A DNA stretch of 64,000 bases. Origin: an uncultured Pelagibacteraceae bacterium. Its GTDB lineage: Bacteria; Pseudomonadota; Alphaproteobacteria; Pelagibacterales; Pelagibacteraceae. The notes beneath the pieces were generated by a model that saw only the letters and a list, made by a program, of their open reading frames with translations, did no database searches and was not told the DNA's origin. Made by a program: the position numbers and the translations under genes. Numbering within the stretch: position 1 is the first letter of the stretch; each line of letters opens with the position of its first letter. This document shows, piece by piece, positions 1 to 8,419 of this stretch. The stretch spans positions 1 through 64,000 of the forward strand of contig CACKOH010000004.1 of NCBI GenBank assembly GCA_902601785.1, read 5' to 3'.

Positions 1-144
1 CAAAAAATTGCAACATTAAGAGTAGTTTACGATCAAGAATTGGTCGGCGAATATGACCTATTATCATCGAAAGAGGTAAAAAAAGTCAACTTTATATCCA
101 GATTAATTAAATCAATTAACTATTTAATCTGGGGTGATGTCTAA
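1..144 (+). CDS. dacA: D-alanyl-D-alanine carboxypeptidase, C-terminal end (partial)
   Basis: Only the last 47 codons are present; the frame enters at base 1 and stops with TAA at 142-144. The tail has a beta-strand stretch (IATLRVVYDQELVGEYDLLS) like the C-terminal domain of PBP5-type carboxypeptidases. It ends in a hydrophobic/amphipathic segment (ISRLIKSINYLIWGDV) like the anchor holding these enzymes to the outer face of the inner membrane. The family trims the terminal D-Ala from peptidoglycan stem peptides. The catalytic domain lies outside the window, so the call rests on the tail and on the usual dacA-tmk-holB order in alphaproteobacteria. The gene overlaps the tmk start by 8 bases. 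Confidence 0.65.
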   Translation, partial: QKIATLRVVYDQELVGEYDLLSSKEVKKVNFISRLIKSINYLIWGDV

Positions 145-748
145 AAAACCTATAATTGTTTTTGAGGGAATTGAAGGGAGTGGAAAGAGCTACCATTTAA
201 CCTATGTTGCAAAATATTTAAAACAAAAAAAAATCAGCTTTATTAGAATACGTGAACCCGGTGGCAGTCAAAATTCAGAGAAGATCAGAAGACTAATGTT
301 AAATAATAAATCAAATTTTAATAAAGATACAGATCTATTATTATTTTTATCATCAAGAAGTGAAAATATTAGTTTAATAAAAAAAAATTATAATAAAAAA
401 ATTATTCTAATTGATAGATTTACAGACTCTACAATTGCTTACCAGCATTATGGCATGGGTGTAAATTTGAAGTTAATTAATTTATTAAATAAGTATTTAC
501 TTAAAGATATAAAAATAGGTTTTACATTCCTAAATATAGTAAATAATAAAAACTTGTTTTCAAGACTAAAAAAAAGAAAAACACTTAATAGGTACGATAA
601 ATTTAATTTAGAGTTTTATAATAAAGTTCAAAATGGTTTTATTAAATTGGCTAAATCAAAAAAAAAATCGTATATGATAATAAATTCAAATTTAGAAATT
701 GAGAAAAATAAAAAATTAATCTTAGATAGAATAAATAAATTAATTTAA
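137..748 (+). CDS. tmk: Thymidylate kinase
   Basis: Phosphorylates dTMP to dTDP for DNA synthesis. The 203-residue protein has a P-loop GIEGSGKS at residues 11-18, the REPGGS motif near residue 40 that contacts the nucleotide, and a DRF/Y-type motif (IDRFTDSTIAYQ) near residue 93. Length is normal for bacterial Tmk. I start at ATG 137; a GTG one codon earlier (134) is possible but less likely. It overlaps the dacA stop and is followed 3 bases later by holB, so the dacA-tmk-holB-metG-tatD genes look like one transcription unit. Lysine and asparagine are very frequent, as throughout the window. Confidence 0.93.
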   Translation: MSKKPIIVFEGIEGSGKSYHLTYVAKYLKQKKISFIRIREPGGSQNSEKIRRLMLNNKSNFNKDTDLLLFLSSRSENISLIKKNYNKKIILIDRFTDSTIAYQHYGMGVNLKLINLLNKYLLKDIKIGFTFLNIVNNKNLFSRLKKRKTLNRYDKFNLEFYNKVQNGFIKLAKSKKKSYMIINSNLEIEKNKKLILDRINKLI

Positions 749-751
749 TAT

Positions 752-1675
752 ATGGAGTCTTTATTGCAAAAATGTTTATTTGGACATTATGAAATTTTCG
801 ACACGCTCAAAAATCTATATTTAAATAAAAAGTTTCCTAATAAAATAATTTTATCAGGCGAGAAGGGTATAGGCAAATGTACTTTAGCCTATCATATAAT
901 TAATTATGTTTTATCCTTAAATGAGGATCATAATTATGATACAAAAGATTATAAAATTAATAGTGAAAATAAATCTTTTAAATTAATTAAGAATAAATCT
1001 AATCCTAATTTTAATCTCATTGATGTTGAGGATGGAAAAAAAAATATTGATATTAATCAAATCCGAGAGCTAATTTCTAATTTAAATAAATCATCATTTA
1101 ATACAAGTCCAAGGTTTGTTTTGATTGATAATATAAATTTACTTAATCTTAATTCTGTAAATGCATTGCTTAAAGTAATCGAAGAACCAAATGATAATAT
1201 AAACTTTATTTTAATAAATAGTAACAAACGTGTGCTACCCACCTTAAAATCAAGATGTATAAATTTTAAGATCTCACTTCCTCAAAATCAAGTGATTGAA
1301 ATAGCTAACAAGATTATTAATCAAGATATTTATAAAATATTTAACAAAGAATTAATTAATTACTACACCACGCCTGGTCAGTTATTAAGGATTTTAAAAC
1401 TTTCAGAAGAGTTTGAAATTGATGTAAAAAATTTATCATTAGAAAATTTTCTATCATTGATAATCAAAAATAAACTTTATAAAAAGGATAAAAAATTTAT
1501 CGAATTGACCTACTCATTTATTGAGATTTACTTAAGACATAAGGTTAATATCAAAAATATTGAAATATTAAATTTTTATACTTTTTTTTTAAAAAAAATT
1601 ATTAATACAAAAATTTATAATTTAGACGAAGAGTCTATTTTTATGGAATTTGAAGATCGTGTTTTAAATGGATAA
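752..1675 (+). CDS. holB: DNA polymerase III subunit delta'
   Basis: Clamp-loader subunit that works with DnaX and HolA to load the sliding clamp. The 307-residue protein has a Walker A-like GEKGIGKCT at 36-44, a LLKVIEEP segment typical of the AAA+ core, and an SRC motif (TLKSRCINF) that supplies the trans arginine finger in this family. No zinc-binding cysteine cluster is visible between the Walker motifs. Its start codon follows tmk by 3 bases and its end overlaps metG by 8 bases. HolB of alphaproteobacteria commonly sits between tmk and metG. Confidence 0.9.
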   Translation: MESLLQKCLFGHYEIFDTLKNLYLNKKFPNKIILSGEKGIGKCTLAYHIINYVLSLNEDHNYDTKDYKINSENKSFKLIKNKSNPNFNLIDVEDGKKNIDINQIRELISNLNKSSFNTSPRFVLIDNINLLNLNSVNALLKVIEEPNDNINFILINSNKRVLPTLKSRCINFKISLPQNQVIEIANKIINQDIYKIFNKELINYYTTPGQLLRILKLSEEFEIDVKNLSLENFLSLIIKNKLYKKDKKFIELTYSFIEIYLRHKVNIKNIEILNFYTFFLKKIINTKIYNLDEESIFMEFEDRVLNG

Positions 1676-3209
1676 AAATTTTTATATCACAACTCCAATA
1701 TATTACCCTTCTGCCAGACCTCATATGGGCCATGCATATTCAAGCATAGTTGCAGATTTTTTTTCACGATTTAAAACTATAGATGGATACAAAGTTTGTT
1801 TTTTAACAGGGACTGATGAACATGGACTTAAAATTCAAAGATCGGCAGAAAAAGAAGGTTTAGATCCTCTTAAATTTTGTGATCAAATTAGTAAAACATT
1901 TAGAGATTTATCTAAAACTTTAAATTTAACAAATACAGATTTTATACGCACAACTGAAGACAGACATAAGACAGCAGTTCAGTATTTATGGAAAGAGCTG
2001 GAAAAAAATGATGATATCTATCTTTCTAATTATTCAGGATGGTACTCTGTTTCAGATGAGGCTTTTTATAATGACGATGAAATAGAAGAAATAGATGGTA
2101 AAAAAATTTCAATTAGTTCAAAATCAAAAGTGGAATGGATAGAGGAGGAGTCCTATTTCTTTAGACTCTCTAAATGGGAAAAGCCTTTATTAGATTTTTA
2201 TGAAAAAAATCCTAGTTTTATATCCCCTGAATCAAGAAAAAATGAAGTAATAAGTTTTGTTAAAAGTGGACTAAAAGATCTTTCAGTAAGTAGAAAAACT
2301 TTTTCATGGGGTATTAAGGTTCCTGGAAATGAAAAACATGTTATTTACGTTTGGCTTGATGCACTTACCAACTATATAAGTGCTTTAAACTACCCTAATA
2401 AAGAAGATAAATTATTTCAAAAATTTTGGCCTGCTTCAGTACATTTGATTGGAAAAGATATATTAAGATTTCACGCTGTATACTGGCCAGCTTTTTTATT
2501 AGCAGCTAAAATAAAACTACCAAAAAAAGTTTACGGTCATGGATGGATACTGTCTGGTGATGAGAAAATGTCTAAATCAAAAGGTAATATTTTAGATCCT
2601 TTGCAAATTATTGATGAATACGGGTTAGATCCTTTAAGATATTATTTGATTAAAGAAGTCTCTTTTGGGAATGATGGTAATATATCTCAGGATAGATTGG
2701 AGGATTGTATAAATAGTGATTTAGCAAATAATTATGGTAATTTATGTCAACGTGTTACTGCATTTGCTATAAAAAATTGTGATGGAAAAATACCAGAAAA
2801 AATTAAATTTGAAAAAGAGGATTTAAGTATCTTAAATAAATTTAAAGATAATTTAGAAAATATAAGATTGCAAATAGATCAACAAAACTTAAACTTTTAT
2901 ATCGATTATATAGTTAACTCACTTTTTGAGGCCAATAAATATTTTAATGATCAAGAACCATGGAAAAAGAAGGATGATACTATTAGATTGAATACCATTG
3001 TTTTTACTTCTTTAGAAATTATTAGAAAAATAAGTTTTTTACTCTATCCAATTATTCCTGGATCAGTATTAAAGGCTTTAAAAATATTCAATCTTAGTGA
3101 AAATGACATTAAATTAGAAGATATATCTAAAAATGAATTTTTAATTAAAGGAAATAGTATAAATAAAATAGATATACTCTTTAAAAAAATAGAGAAAAAT
3201 AATGATTGA
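1668..3209 (+). CDS. metG: Methionyl-tRNA synthetase
   Basis: Charges tRNA-Met with methionine. The 513-residue class I synthetase carries the HIGH-type signature as HMGH (ARPHMGHAYSS, about residues 17-27) and KMSKS at 300-304. The connective peptide region (about 115-175) contains no cysteines, so this is the short, zinc-free form found in many alphaproteobacteria and mitochondria; there is also no C-terminal dimerisation/EMAP domain. It overlaps holB by 8 bases at its start and tatD by 8 bases at its end. Confidence 0.97.
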   Translation: MDKNFYITTPIYYPSARPHMGHAYSSIVADFFSRFKTIDGYKVCFLTGTDEHGLKIQRSAEKEGLDPLKFCDQISKTFRDLSKTLNLTNTDFIRTTEDRHKTAVQYLWKELEKNDDIYLSNYSGWYSVSDEAFYNDDEIEEIDGKKISISSKSKVEWIEEESYFFRLSKWEKPLLDFYEKNPSFISPESRKNEVISFVKSGLKDLSVSRKTFSWGIKVPGNEKHVIYVWLDALTNYISALNYPNKEDKLFQKFWPASVHLIGKDILRFHAVYWPAFLLAAKIKLPKKVYGHGWILSGDEKMSKSKGNILDPLQIIDEYGLDPLRYYLIKEVSFGNDGNISQDRLEDCINSDLANNYGNLCQRVTAFAIKNCDGKIPEKIKFEKEDLSILNKFKDNLENIRLQIDQQNLNFYIDYIVNSLFEANKYFNDQEPWKKKDDTIRLNTIVFTSLEIIRKISFLLYPIIPGSVLKALKIFNLSENDIKLEDISKNEFLIKGNSINKIDILFKKIEKNND

Positions 3210-3963
3210 TTCACACTGTCATCTTGACCATGAACCATTAATAAATGATCTTAATAATGTAATACAAAGATCAAAAGATGTTGGTATTAAAAAATTACTG
3301 ACAATATCGACATCAATAGATAGTTTTTCTAAAATTAAACAATTGATCCATAAAGACGACATTATTTATGGTACTGTTGGCATACATCCACACGAAAGTG
3401 ACAAAAATGTTTTAACTTCCTTTCAATTAGTTCAAAACTTCAAAGAAAATGAGAAAATTATCGGCATAGGTGAAACTGGATTAGATTTTTACTATAATAA
3501 TAGCGATCGTGAGAAACAAATATCAAGTTTTAAAGAACATATAGAAGCTTCTATTGAGACTAAATCGCCATTAATTGTTCATTCCAGAAATGCAGAAAAT
3601 GAAACATATGAAATACTTAATTCATATAAAAATAATGATCTTAAAATTTTAATGCATTGTTTTACAGGATCTAAAGAATTTTCAAAAAAACTTTTATTAT
3701 TGAACTCATATTTTTCAGCAAGTGGTATTATTACCTTTAAAAACTCCTTAGATTTGCAAGATACCTTTAAGTCCTTACCTTTAGAAAAAGTATTGATTGA
3801 AACTGACAGTCCTTTTTTAGCACCTGTGCCAAATAGAGGTAAAAAAAATGAACCATCATTTATTGATTTTACTGCTGCAAAACTTGCAGAAATTAAGGAG
3901 ATATCAAAGTCAAAAATCATTGAAATAACTACAAATAATTTTAATAAGTTATTCTTTAACTAG
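3202..3963 (+). CDS. tatD: TatD family metal-dependent hydrolase (DNase)
   Basis: TIM-barrel metal hydrolase; family members are 3'-5' DNA/RNA exonucleases and quality-control enzymes. Visible metal ligands are the HxH of DSHCHLDH at residues 3-10, the glutamate of GIGETGLDFYY (about 90-100), the histidines of IVHSRN and LMHCFTGS, and the aspartate of ETDSPFLAP. At 253 residues the length is normal. It starts inside the end of metG (8-base overlap) and is followed 5 bases later by an MBL-fold gene. The metG-tatD-MBL order is common in alphaproteobacteria, and the exact substrate is not shown by the sequence. Confidence 0.92.
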   Translation: MIDSHCHLDHEPLINDLNNVIQRSKDVGIKKLLTISTSIDSFSKIKQLIHKDDIIYGTVGIHPHESDKNVLTSFQLVQNFKENEKIIGIGETGLDFYYNNSDREKQISSFKEHIEASIETKSPLIVHSRNAENETYEILNSYKNNDLKILMHCFTGSKEFSKKLLLLNSYFSASGIITFKNSLDLQDTFKSLPLEKVLIETDSPFLAPVPNRGKKNEPSFIDFTAAKLAEIKEISKSKIIEITTNNFNKLFFN

Positions 3964-3968
3964 CACTT

Positions 3969-4739
3969 ATGAAATTTATTATATTAGGGTGTGGGAGTTC
4001 AATGGGTGTGCCAAGACCAGATGGATTTTATGGTAATTGTGATCCAAGTAATAAAAAAAATTATAGAACTAGATGCTCAGCATTATTTCAAACTTCAGAT
4101 GAAAATATTCTAATTGATACCTCACCAGATCTTAGACAACAGTTATTAAGACATAAAATAAAAAAAATAACTAAAGTACTTTATTCACATATGCATGGTG
4201 ATCAAACACATGGAATTAATGATTTAAGATCCTTCTACATAAACAGTAGAAAACCGATTAACGTATATGCTGACAAATTTACTTCAAATTATCTTTTAAA
4301 AACTTTTTCATATATTTTTAAAAGTTACTCAAAAGAATATCCTGCAACATTGAGATTAAATAAATTAAAAAATAATTTTTTTACGTTAAATAATAAGAGG
4401 AAAATTATAATTAAATCTGTCGAAGTTGATCATGGTAAAATTAAATCAAACTGCTTTATTATAGATAAGAAATTAGCCTATATAAGCGATGTAAGTAAAA
4501 TATATAAGAAAGATTATAAATATTTTAAAAATCTGAAATATTTAATAATTGATTGTTTGTGGTATAATTTTCATCCATCTCACTTTAATTTAGAAAACTC
4601 TTTATCAATGATTGAGGAATTTAAACCTAAAAATGCTATTTTAACAAATTTGTCACCAGTATTAGATTATAAAGATTTAAAAAAACTTCTACCTAAAAAT
4701 GTAATCCCAGCACATGATGGTTTAACAATTAAATTATAG
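3969..4739 (+). CDS. MBL-fold metallohydrolase, PhnP-like
   Basis: A 256-residue metallo-beta-lactamase-fold protein. It begins ILGCGSSMGVPRPDG, typical of the PhnP/phosphoribosyl cyclic phosphodiesterase branch, and has the metal motif as SHMHGDQTHG near residues 73-82. The usual HxHxDH is HxHxDQ here; I recall the same Q form in alphaproteobacterial members of this subfamily, so it need not mean loss of activity. Further ligands are in EVDHG (about 154), YISDVSK (about 171) and PAHDGL near the end. It is the last gene of the leftmost plus-strand run and its 3' end overlaps the convergent peroxidase gene by 6 bases. The natural substrate is unknown. Confidence 0.82.
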   Translation: MKFIILGCGSSMGVPRPDGFYGNCDPSNKKNYRTRCSALFQTSDENILIDTSPDLRQQLLRHKIKKITKVLYSHMHGDQTHGINDLRSFYINSRKPINVYADKFTSNYLLKTFSYIFKSYSKEYPATLRLNKLKNNFFTLNNKRKIIIKSVEVDHGKIKSNCFIIDKKLAYISDVSKIYKKDYKYFKNLKYLIIDCLWYNFHPSHFNLENSLSMIEEFKPKNAILTNLSPVLDYKDLKKLLPKNVIPAHDGLTIKL

Positions 4740-5279
4740 TATACCTTCAATTTTTTTTATTAATTTACCAGACATAGGTTTAGTAAAAGATGCAAATGTA
4801 TCCTCAATTTTACCTTCTTTATTAATCAATATTTTGTAAAAATTCCATTTTGGAACTGCTGATTTTCCATAGTTTTTTTTTGCCCATTTATATATTTCAT
4901 GTGCATTATCGCCTTTAATTTCAGTAATAGTGGACAAAGGGAAGTTAATATTAAAATTTACCTCACAAAACTTTTTGACTTCTTTATTATCTTTTTTTTC
5001 TTGATTAAATGTATTTGAGGGTATGCCCAAGACAATTAAGCCCTTTGATTTATAAGTGTCCCATAGTTCTTGTAATTCATCATATTGATTAGTAAAACCA
5101 CAATAACTTGCAGTATTAACTACTAGGACAGCTTTATTTTCATATTCCCTAAAATCTATTATCTCTCCAGTTATGCTCTCTATTTTTAGGTCGTAAAAAA
5201 TTTTTTCATACTCAGCTTTTACTAAATTGTTAAAAAAAAACATAATTATTAATATACCACTTAAAAATATTTTCCTCAT
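4734..5279 (-). CDS. Glutathione peroxidase-like thiol peroxidase, exported
   Basis: Reduces hydroperoxides using a cysteine. The 181-residue protein starts with a hydrophobic signal sequence (about residues 4-22, ending near VKAEYE), so it is probably periplasmic. The peroxidatic cysteine is in NTASYCGFTNQ; the glutamine is in NTFNQE and the W-N pair in KWNFYKILI, completing the family tetrad. A second cysteine in KKFCEVNFNINFP can act as the resolving residue, which suggests thioredoxin-like rather than glutathione-dependent reduction, as in most bacterial members. It is convergent with the MBL gene and lies 9 bases after nhaA in the same direction. Confidence 0.88.
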   Translation of the reverse strand: MRKIFLSGILIIMFFFNNLVKAEYEKIFYDLKIESITGEIIDFREYENKAVLVVNTASYCGFTNQYDELQELWDTYKSKGLIVLGIPSNTFNQEKKDNKEVKKFCEVNFNINFPLSTITEIKGDNAHEIYKWAKKNYGKSAVPKWNFYKILINKEGKIEDTFASFTKPMSGKLIKKIEGIL

Positions 5280-5288
5280 TTATTGTAA

Positions 5289-6470
5289 CTACTTTTTAGG
5301 TTTATTGGGGGTGAGTAATATTAAAAAATACCCAAATAAAGTTGACAGTAATGACCCAGTTAATACACCAATTTTAACTCCATCCATATACTGCATATTT
5401 TCTGCAAAAGCTAAATTTCCAACAAATAGACTCATTGTAAAACCGATACCAGTTAGAACACCGACTCCATAAAAATTATACCAACTAGTATCACTAGGCA
5501 TTTGTGCAATCTTAGCTTTAATGGATACATAGGAGAAAATAAAAACACCAAGTTGCTTACCAACAAATAATCCTAATAAAATCCCCAAAGGCACTTTGTT
5601 TAACAAGGATCCAAAAGTTAAGCCTTCAAGTGATACACCAGCGTTAGCGAAGGCAAATAAAGGCATTATACCAAATGCAACATAAGGACTGATTGCGTGT
5701 TCAATTTTAATTAATAATGAAAAATCTTTTTCTTTTTTCCTATGAGGTATTGTCATAGCTAACAAAACACCAGCAATTGTTGCGTGTACACCTGAGTTAT
5801 GTGTAAAATCCCATAGAAACAATCCTACAATCAAGTAGGGTAAAAATTTTTTTATATTAAATTTGTTGATCAGTAATAAAATTATAAATGCTCCCAGCAT
5901 TAAAATTAAATATTTTATACTTAATTCACCTGAGTAGAAAAGAGCTATAATAACAATCGCTCCTAAGTCATCTATAATAGCTAGTGCAGTTAAAAAAACT
6001 TTTAAAGATAAAGGCACTCTTTTTCCAAGTAGTGACAAAACACCTAATGAGAAAGCTATATCTGTAGCAGAGGGTATAGCCCATCCTTTTAAAGTTTCAC
6101 TATCACCAAAGTTTATAAAAACATAAAATAATGCAGGCACTAACATTCCACCTACCGCTGCAATTATTGGAAGTAAGGCTTGTTTTATATTTGAAAGTTC
6201 CCCCTGTAAAAATTCTCTTTTAATCTCAAGTGTTACAAAGAAGAAAAATATTGCCATTAAAGCATCATTAATCCAATGGATTACAGAAAGTTTTAATCCA
6301 AAATTATTAATACCAATGAATAGATATTTATTTAATGTTGAGAAATATAAATCTGCTAAGTTTGAATTACTTATATATAAAGCGATAATGGCAGCAAATA
6401 ACAAAACTAATCCACTAGCTGCTTCTAATTTAAAAAACCACCTAAAAGGTTTTGATATATAATTGATCAT
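5289..6470 (-). CDS. nhaA: Na+/H+ antiporter NhaA
   Basis: Inner-membrane antiporter that expels sodium in exchange for protons, relevant to life in seawater. The 393-residue protein has about a dozen hydrophobic segments. It carries the diagnostic DD pair in ALAIIDDLGAIVIIALFY (the cation-binding aspartates of the family), the substrate-region motif IPSATDIAFSLGVLSLLG, and GIGFTMSLFVGNLAF near the end. It sits 4 bases downstream of the zinc-ribbon gene and 9 bases upstream of the peroxidase gene, giving a three-gene minus-strand run. Confidence 0.95.
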   Translation of the reverse strand: MINYISKPFRWFFKLEAASGLVLLFAAIIALYISNSNLADLYFSTLNKYLFIGINNFGLKLSVIHWINDALMAIFFFFVTLEIKREFLQGELSNIKQALLPIIAAVGGMLVPALFYVFINFGDSETLKGWAIPSATDIAFSLGVLSLLGKRVPLSLKVFLTALAIIDDLGAIVIIALFYSGELSIKYLILMLGAFIILLLINKFNIKKFLPYLIVGLFLWDFTHNSGVHATIAGVLLAMTIPHRKKEKDFSLLIKIEHAISPYVAFGIMPLFAFANAGVSLEGLTFGSLLNKVPLGILLGLFVGKQLGVFIFSYVSIKAKIAQMPSDTSWYNFYGVGVLTGIGFTMSLFVGNLAFAENMQYMDGVKIGVLTGSLLSTLFGYFLILLTPNKPKK

Positions 6471-6474
6471 AGAA

Positions 6475-6966
6475 TTATGAAAGGTCTATAATAAATAGTT
6501 TAATATCTTTCAATGTTTCATATAGGTTGAAAAGTAACACTTCTAATCCAGGAAATATGTTTATTAATGGTGTTTTTAGAGTGTCTAGTAAAATAATTAG
6601 TGCCCCTAATGAGATTATAAAAACAATTAAATATGAAAAAAATTTGCTACTTTGAGTTTTTTTAACTAATTCGGGTTTACTTTCAGTTTCTTTAATAGCC
6701 GATAATTCAGATTGTGATTTTTTATTCTCATTAGCTGGTTGTTTTACTTCTTGATCATTAGATATATCATCATCTGAATTGTCACTTTTTTCATTTTCTT
6801 TAATAGCAATATCTTCATTTATTTGTAGAGTTTCTGAAATTGGATCTTGTTTTTTGTAAAACCAAATACGATCGCAAGAACCACATTGTAAATTGCGACC
6901 CTCATCTGGGATTAAATTTATATCAAGATTGAATTTTTTTTTTTTACAAGGACATTCAATAATCAT
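6475..6966 (-). CDS. Zinc-ribbon membrane protein of unknown function
   Basis: A 163-residue protein with an N-terminal zinc-ribbon-like finger: cysteines at 5, 7, 28 and 31 (ECPC...LQCGSCDRIWFY), similar to the MJ0042-type ribbon seen at the N-terminus of many alphaproteobacterial proteins. A low-complexity acidic/polar linker (about 45-108) follows, then one clear membrane segment (FFSYLIVFIISLGALIILL, about 109-128) and a short tail. The architecture suggests a single-pass membrane protein with a cytoplasmic finger. It is the first gene of the nhaA run. No specific function can be assigned. Confidence 0.72.
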   Translation of the reverse strand: MIIECPCKKKKFNLDINLIPDEGRNLQCGSCDRIWFYKKQDPISETLQINEDIAIKENEKSDNSDDDISNDQEVKQPANENKKSQSELSAIKETESKPELVKKTQSSKFFSYLIVFIISLGALIILLDTLKTPLINIFPGLEVLLFNLYETLKDIKLFIIDLS

Positions 6967-7022
6967 AAATTCTTATATAACAGATATTTATTAAAATTCT
7001 TTTAATTTTGAAGCTTTAATCG

Positions 7023-7050
7023 TTGAAAATATCAATAACTACTGTATTAG
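7023..7050 (+). promoter_or_regulatory. Candidate sigma-70 promoter of tRNA-Pro
   Basis: TTGAAA at 7023-7028 and TATTAG at 7045-7050 are separated by 16 bases and end 9 bases before the tRNA. Both boxes are close to the sigma-70 consensus, but chance matches are frequent in AT-rich DNA. Confidence 0.35.
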
Positions 7051-7059
7051 TAATGCACT

Positions 7060-7136
<77 letters not shown>

Positions 7137-7141
7137 TCATT

Positions 7142-7423
7142 ATGAAAAAAGCAATAATTTATATTCCTAACAAAAGCCCAATGCAGTCAGGACTTGGTAA
7201 AACAAATAAGTGGATATTAGAATTTAAAACAAAAGACCCTACTAAAAATCCTTTAATGGGATGGGAAAGTTCTGATGATACTTTGACTGAGTTAAAATTG
7301 GAATTTTCATCTAAAGAACTTGCAATAAATTATGCAAAAAAGAAAAAAATAGATTACGAATTAATCGAACCTAGAAAAAGAAAAACTGTAAAAAAATCTT
7401 ATGCAGATAATTTCTTAAAATAA
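7142..7423 (+). CDS. NADH dehydrogenase accessory subunit, NDUFS4-like
   Basis: A 93-residue protein resembling the alphaproteobacterial/mitochondrial complex I subunit of the NDUFS4 (18 kDa) family. It has AIIYIPNKSPMQSGLGKTNKW near the start, WILEF, then NPLMGWESSDDTL, and a basic C-terminus (PRKRKTVKKSYADNF) typical of the family. It would attach peripherally to the matrix/cytoplasmic arm of NADH:ubiquinone oxidoreductase. It begins 5 bases after tRNA-Pro and 3 bases before the transporter gene; the main nuo operon is not in the window. Confidence 0.87.
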   Translation: MKKAIIYIPNKSPMQSGLGKTNKWILEFKTKDPTKNPLMGWESSDDTLTELKLEFSSKELAINYAKKKKIDYELIEPRKRKTVKKSYADNFLK

Positions 7424-7426
7424 ATT

Positions 7427-8419
7427 ATGTTTAGATTTTTTACTGAAAGAAATTGGTATTTATGGTCTTGGCTTGGATCATTTATAATTCTTTCTTCACT
7501 TTGGGTGCAAGTTAAAATTGATGTTAAAATAAATGAGTGGTTTGGAGAATTTTATGACATGATCCAAAAAGCCCTTGGAGCTCCAAATGCAATAACTATA
7601 GAAGAATATTGGGCAAGTTTACTTTCATTTATAATTTTAGCAGCTATGTATGTAGGCGTTGCAGTTTTAGTTAGTTTTTTTACTTCACATTATTTATTTA
7701 GGTGGAGAGCTGCAATGGTTGAATGGTATCATTCAGTTTATGACAAAGCCCGTAAAATCGAGGGTGCAGCACAAAGAGTTCAAGAAGATACCATAAAATT
7801 TTCAAGGATAATGGAGTCATTAGGTACAAGTTTAATTGAAGCTTTAATGATTTTAATTGAATTTATGCCAATTTTATTTGGTCTAAGTATTGGTATACCA
7901 ATTTTCTTTTTTGGTGATTGGGATTATGGTCTAATTGTTGGTGCTCTTATTTGGTCAATAGGAGGTACAATTTTTCTAATAATTTTAGGTTTAATTTTAA
8001 GACTGGTAGGAGTTGAATATGACTTACAAAAAAAGGAAGCGGCTTATAGAAAAATTTTAGTTATAGCTGAAGATGATGGATCTGTCCGTCCAAAAACCAT
8101 AGATGAATTATTCGAAGATGTAAGAGGTATTCATTATCTAAGTTATTTAAGATATCTTTATTTTAATATTGGCAGGATTGCTTATTTACAAGCCAACGTT
8201 TTATCTGCTTACGTGTTCTTAGCTCCTGCCATAGTAGCAGGTGCAGTTACACTTGGAGTTATGCAGCAAATAATAAGAGCTTTTGGAAGAGTAGAGGGTT
8301 CAATGCAATATATACTTAAAGCTTGGCCAACAATAATAGAACTTGCTAGTGTTTATAAGCGTTTAAGAGAGTTTGAATATAAAATTCAACAAGAAGAAAT
8401 TATTGATGAAAAAGTTTAA
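7427..8419 (+). CDS. SbmA/BacA-like peptide transporter
   Basis: A 330-residue inner-membrane protein with several strong hydrophobic segments (about 12-30, 66-90, 138-165, 175-205, 258-285). It matches the SbmA/BacA family in the N-terminal FFTERNWYLWSWLGS, the YHSVYDKARKIEGAAQRVQEDT segment and the cytosolic-helix region near the C-terminus. Family members import peptides, including antimicrobial peptides, and in some bacteria cobalamin, using the proton gradient. Family members are about 400 residues, so this is a shortened form. Its end shares one base with glpX. The substrate is unknown. Confidence 0.85.
   Translation: MFRFFTERNWYLWSWLGSFIILSSLWVQVKIDVKINEWFGEFYDMIQKALGAPNAITIEEYWASLLSFIILAAMYVGVAVLVSFFTSHYLFRWRAAMVEWYHSVYDKARKIEGAAQRVQEDTIKFSRIMESLGTSLIEALMILIEFMPILFGLSIGIPIFFFGDWDYGLIVGALIWSIGGTIFLIILGLILRLVGVEYDLQKKEAAYRKILVIAEDDGSVRPKTIDELFEDVRGIHYLSYLRYLYFNIGRIAYLQANVLSAYVFLAPAIVAGAVTLGVMQQIIRAFGRVEGSMQYILKAWPTIIELASVYKRLREFEYKIQQEEIIDEKV

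Noticed and set aside
3969..4739. Asp-Gln instead of Asp-His in the MBL motif as a sign of an inactive enzyme
   Set aside because: I recall this HxHxDQ form in alphaproteobacterial PhnP-like proteins, and the other ligands remain.
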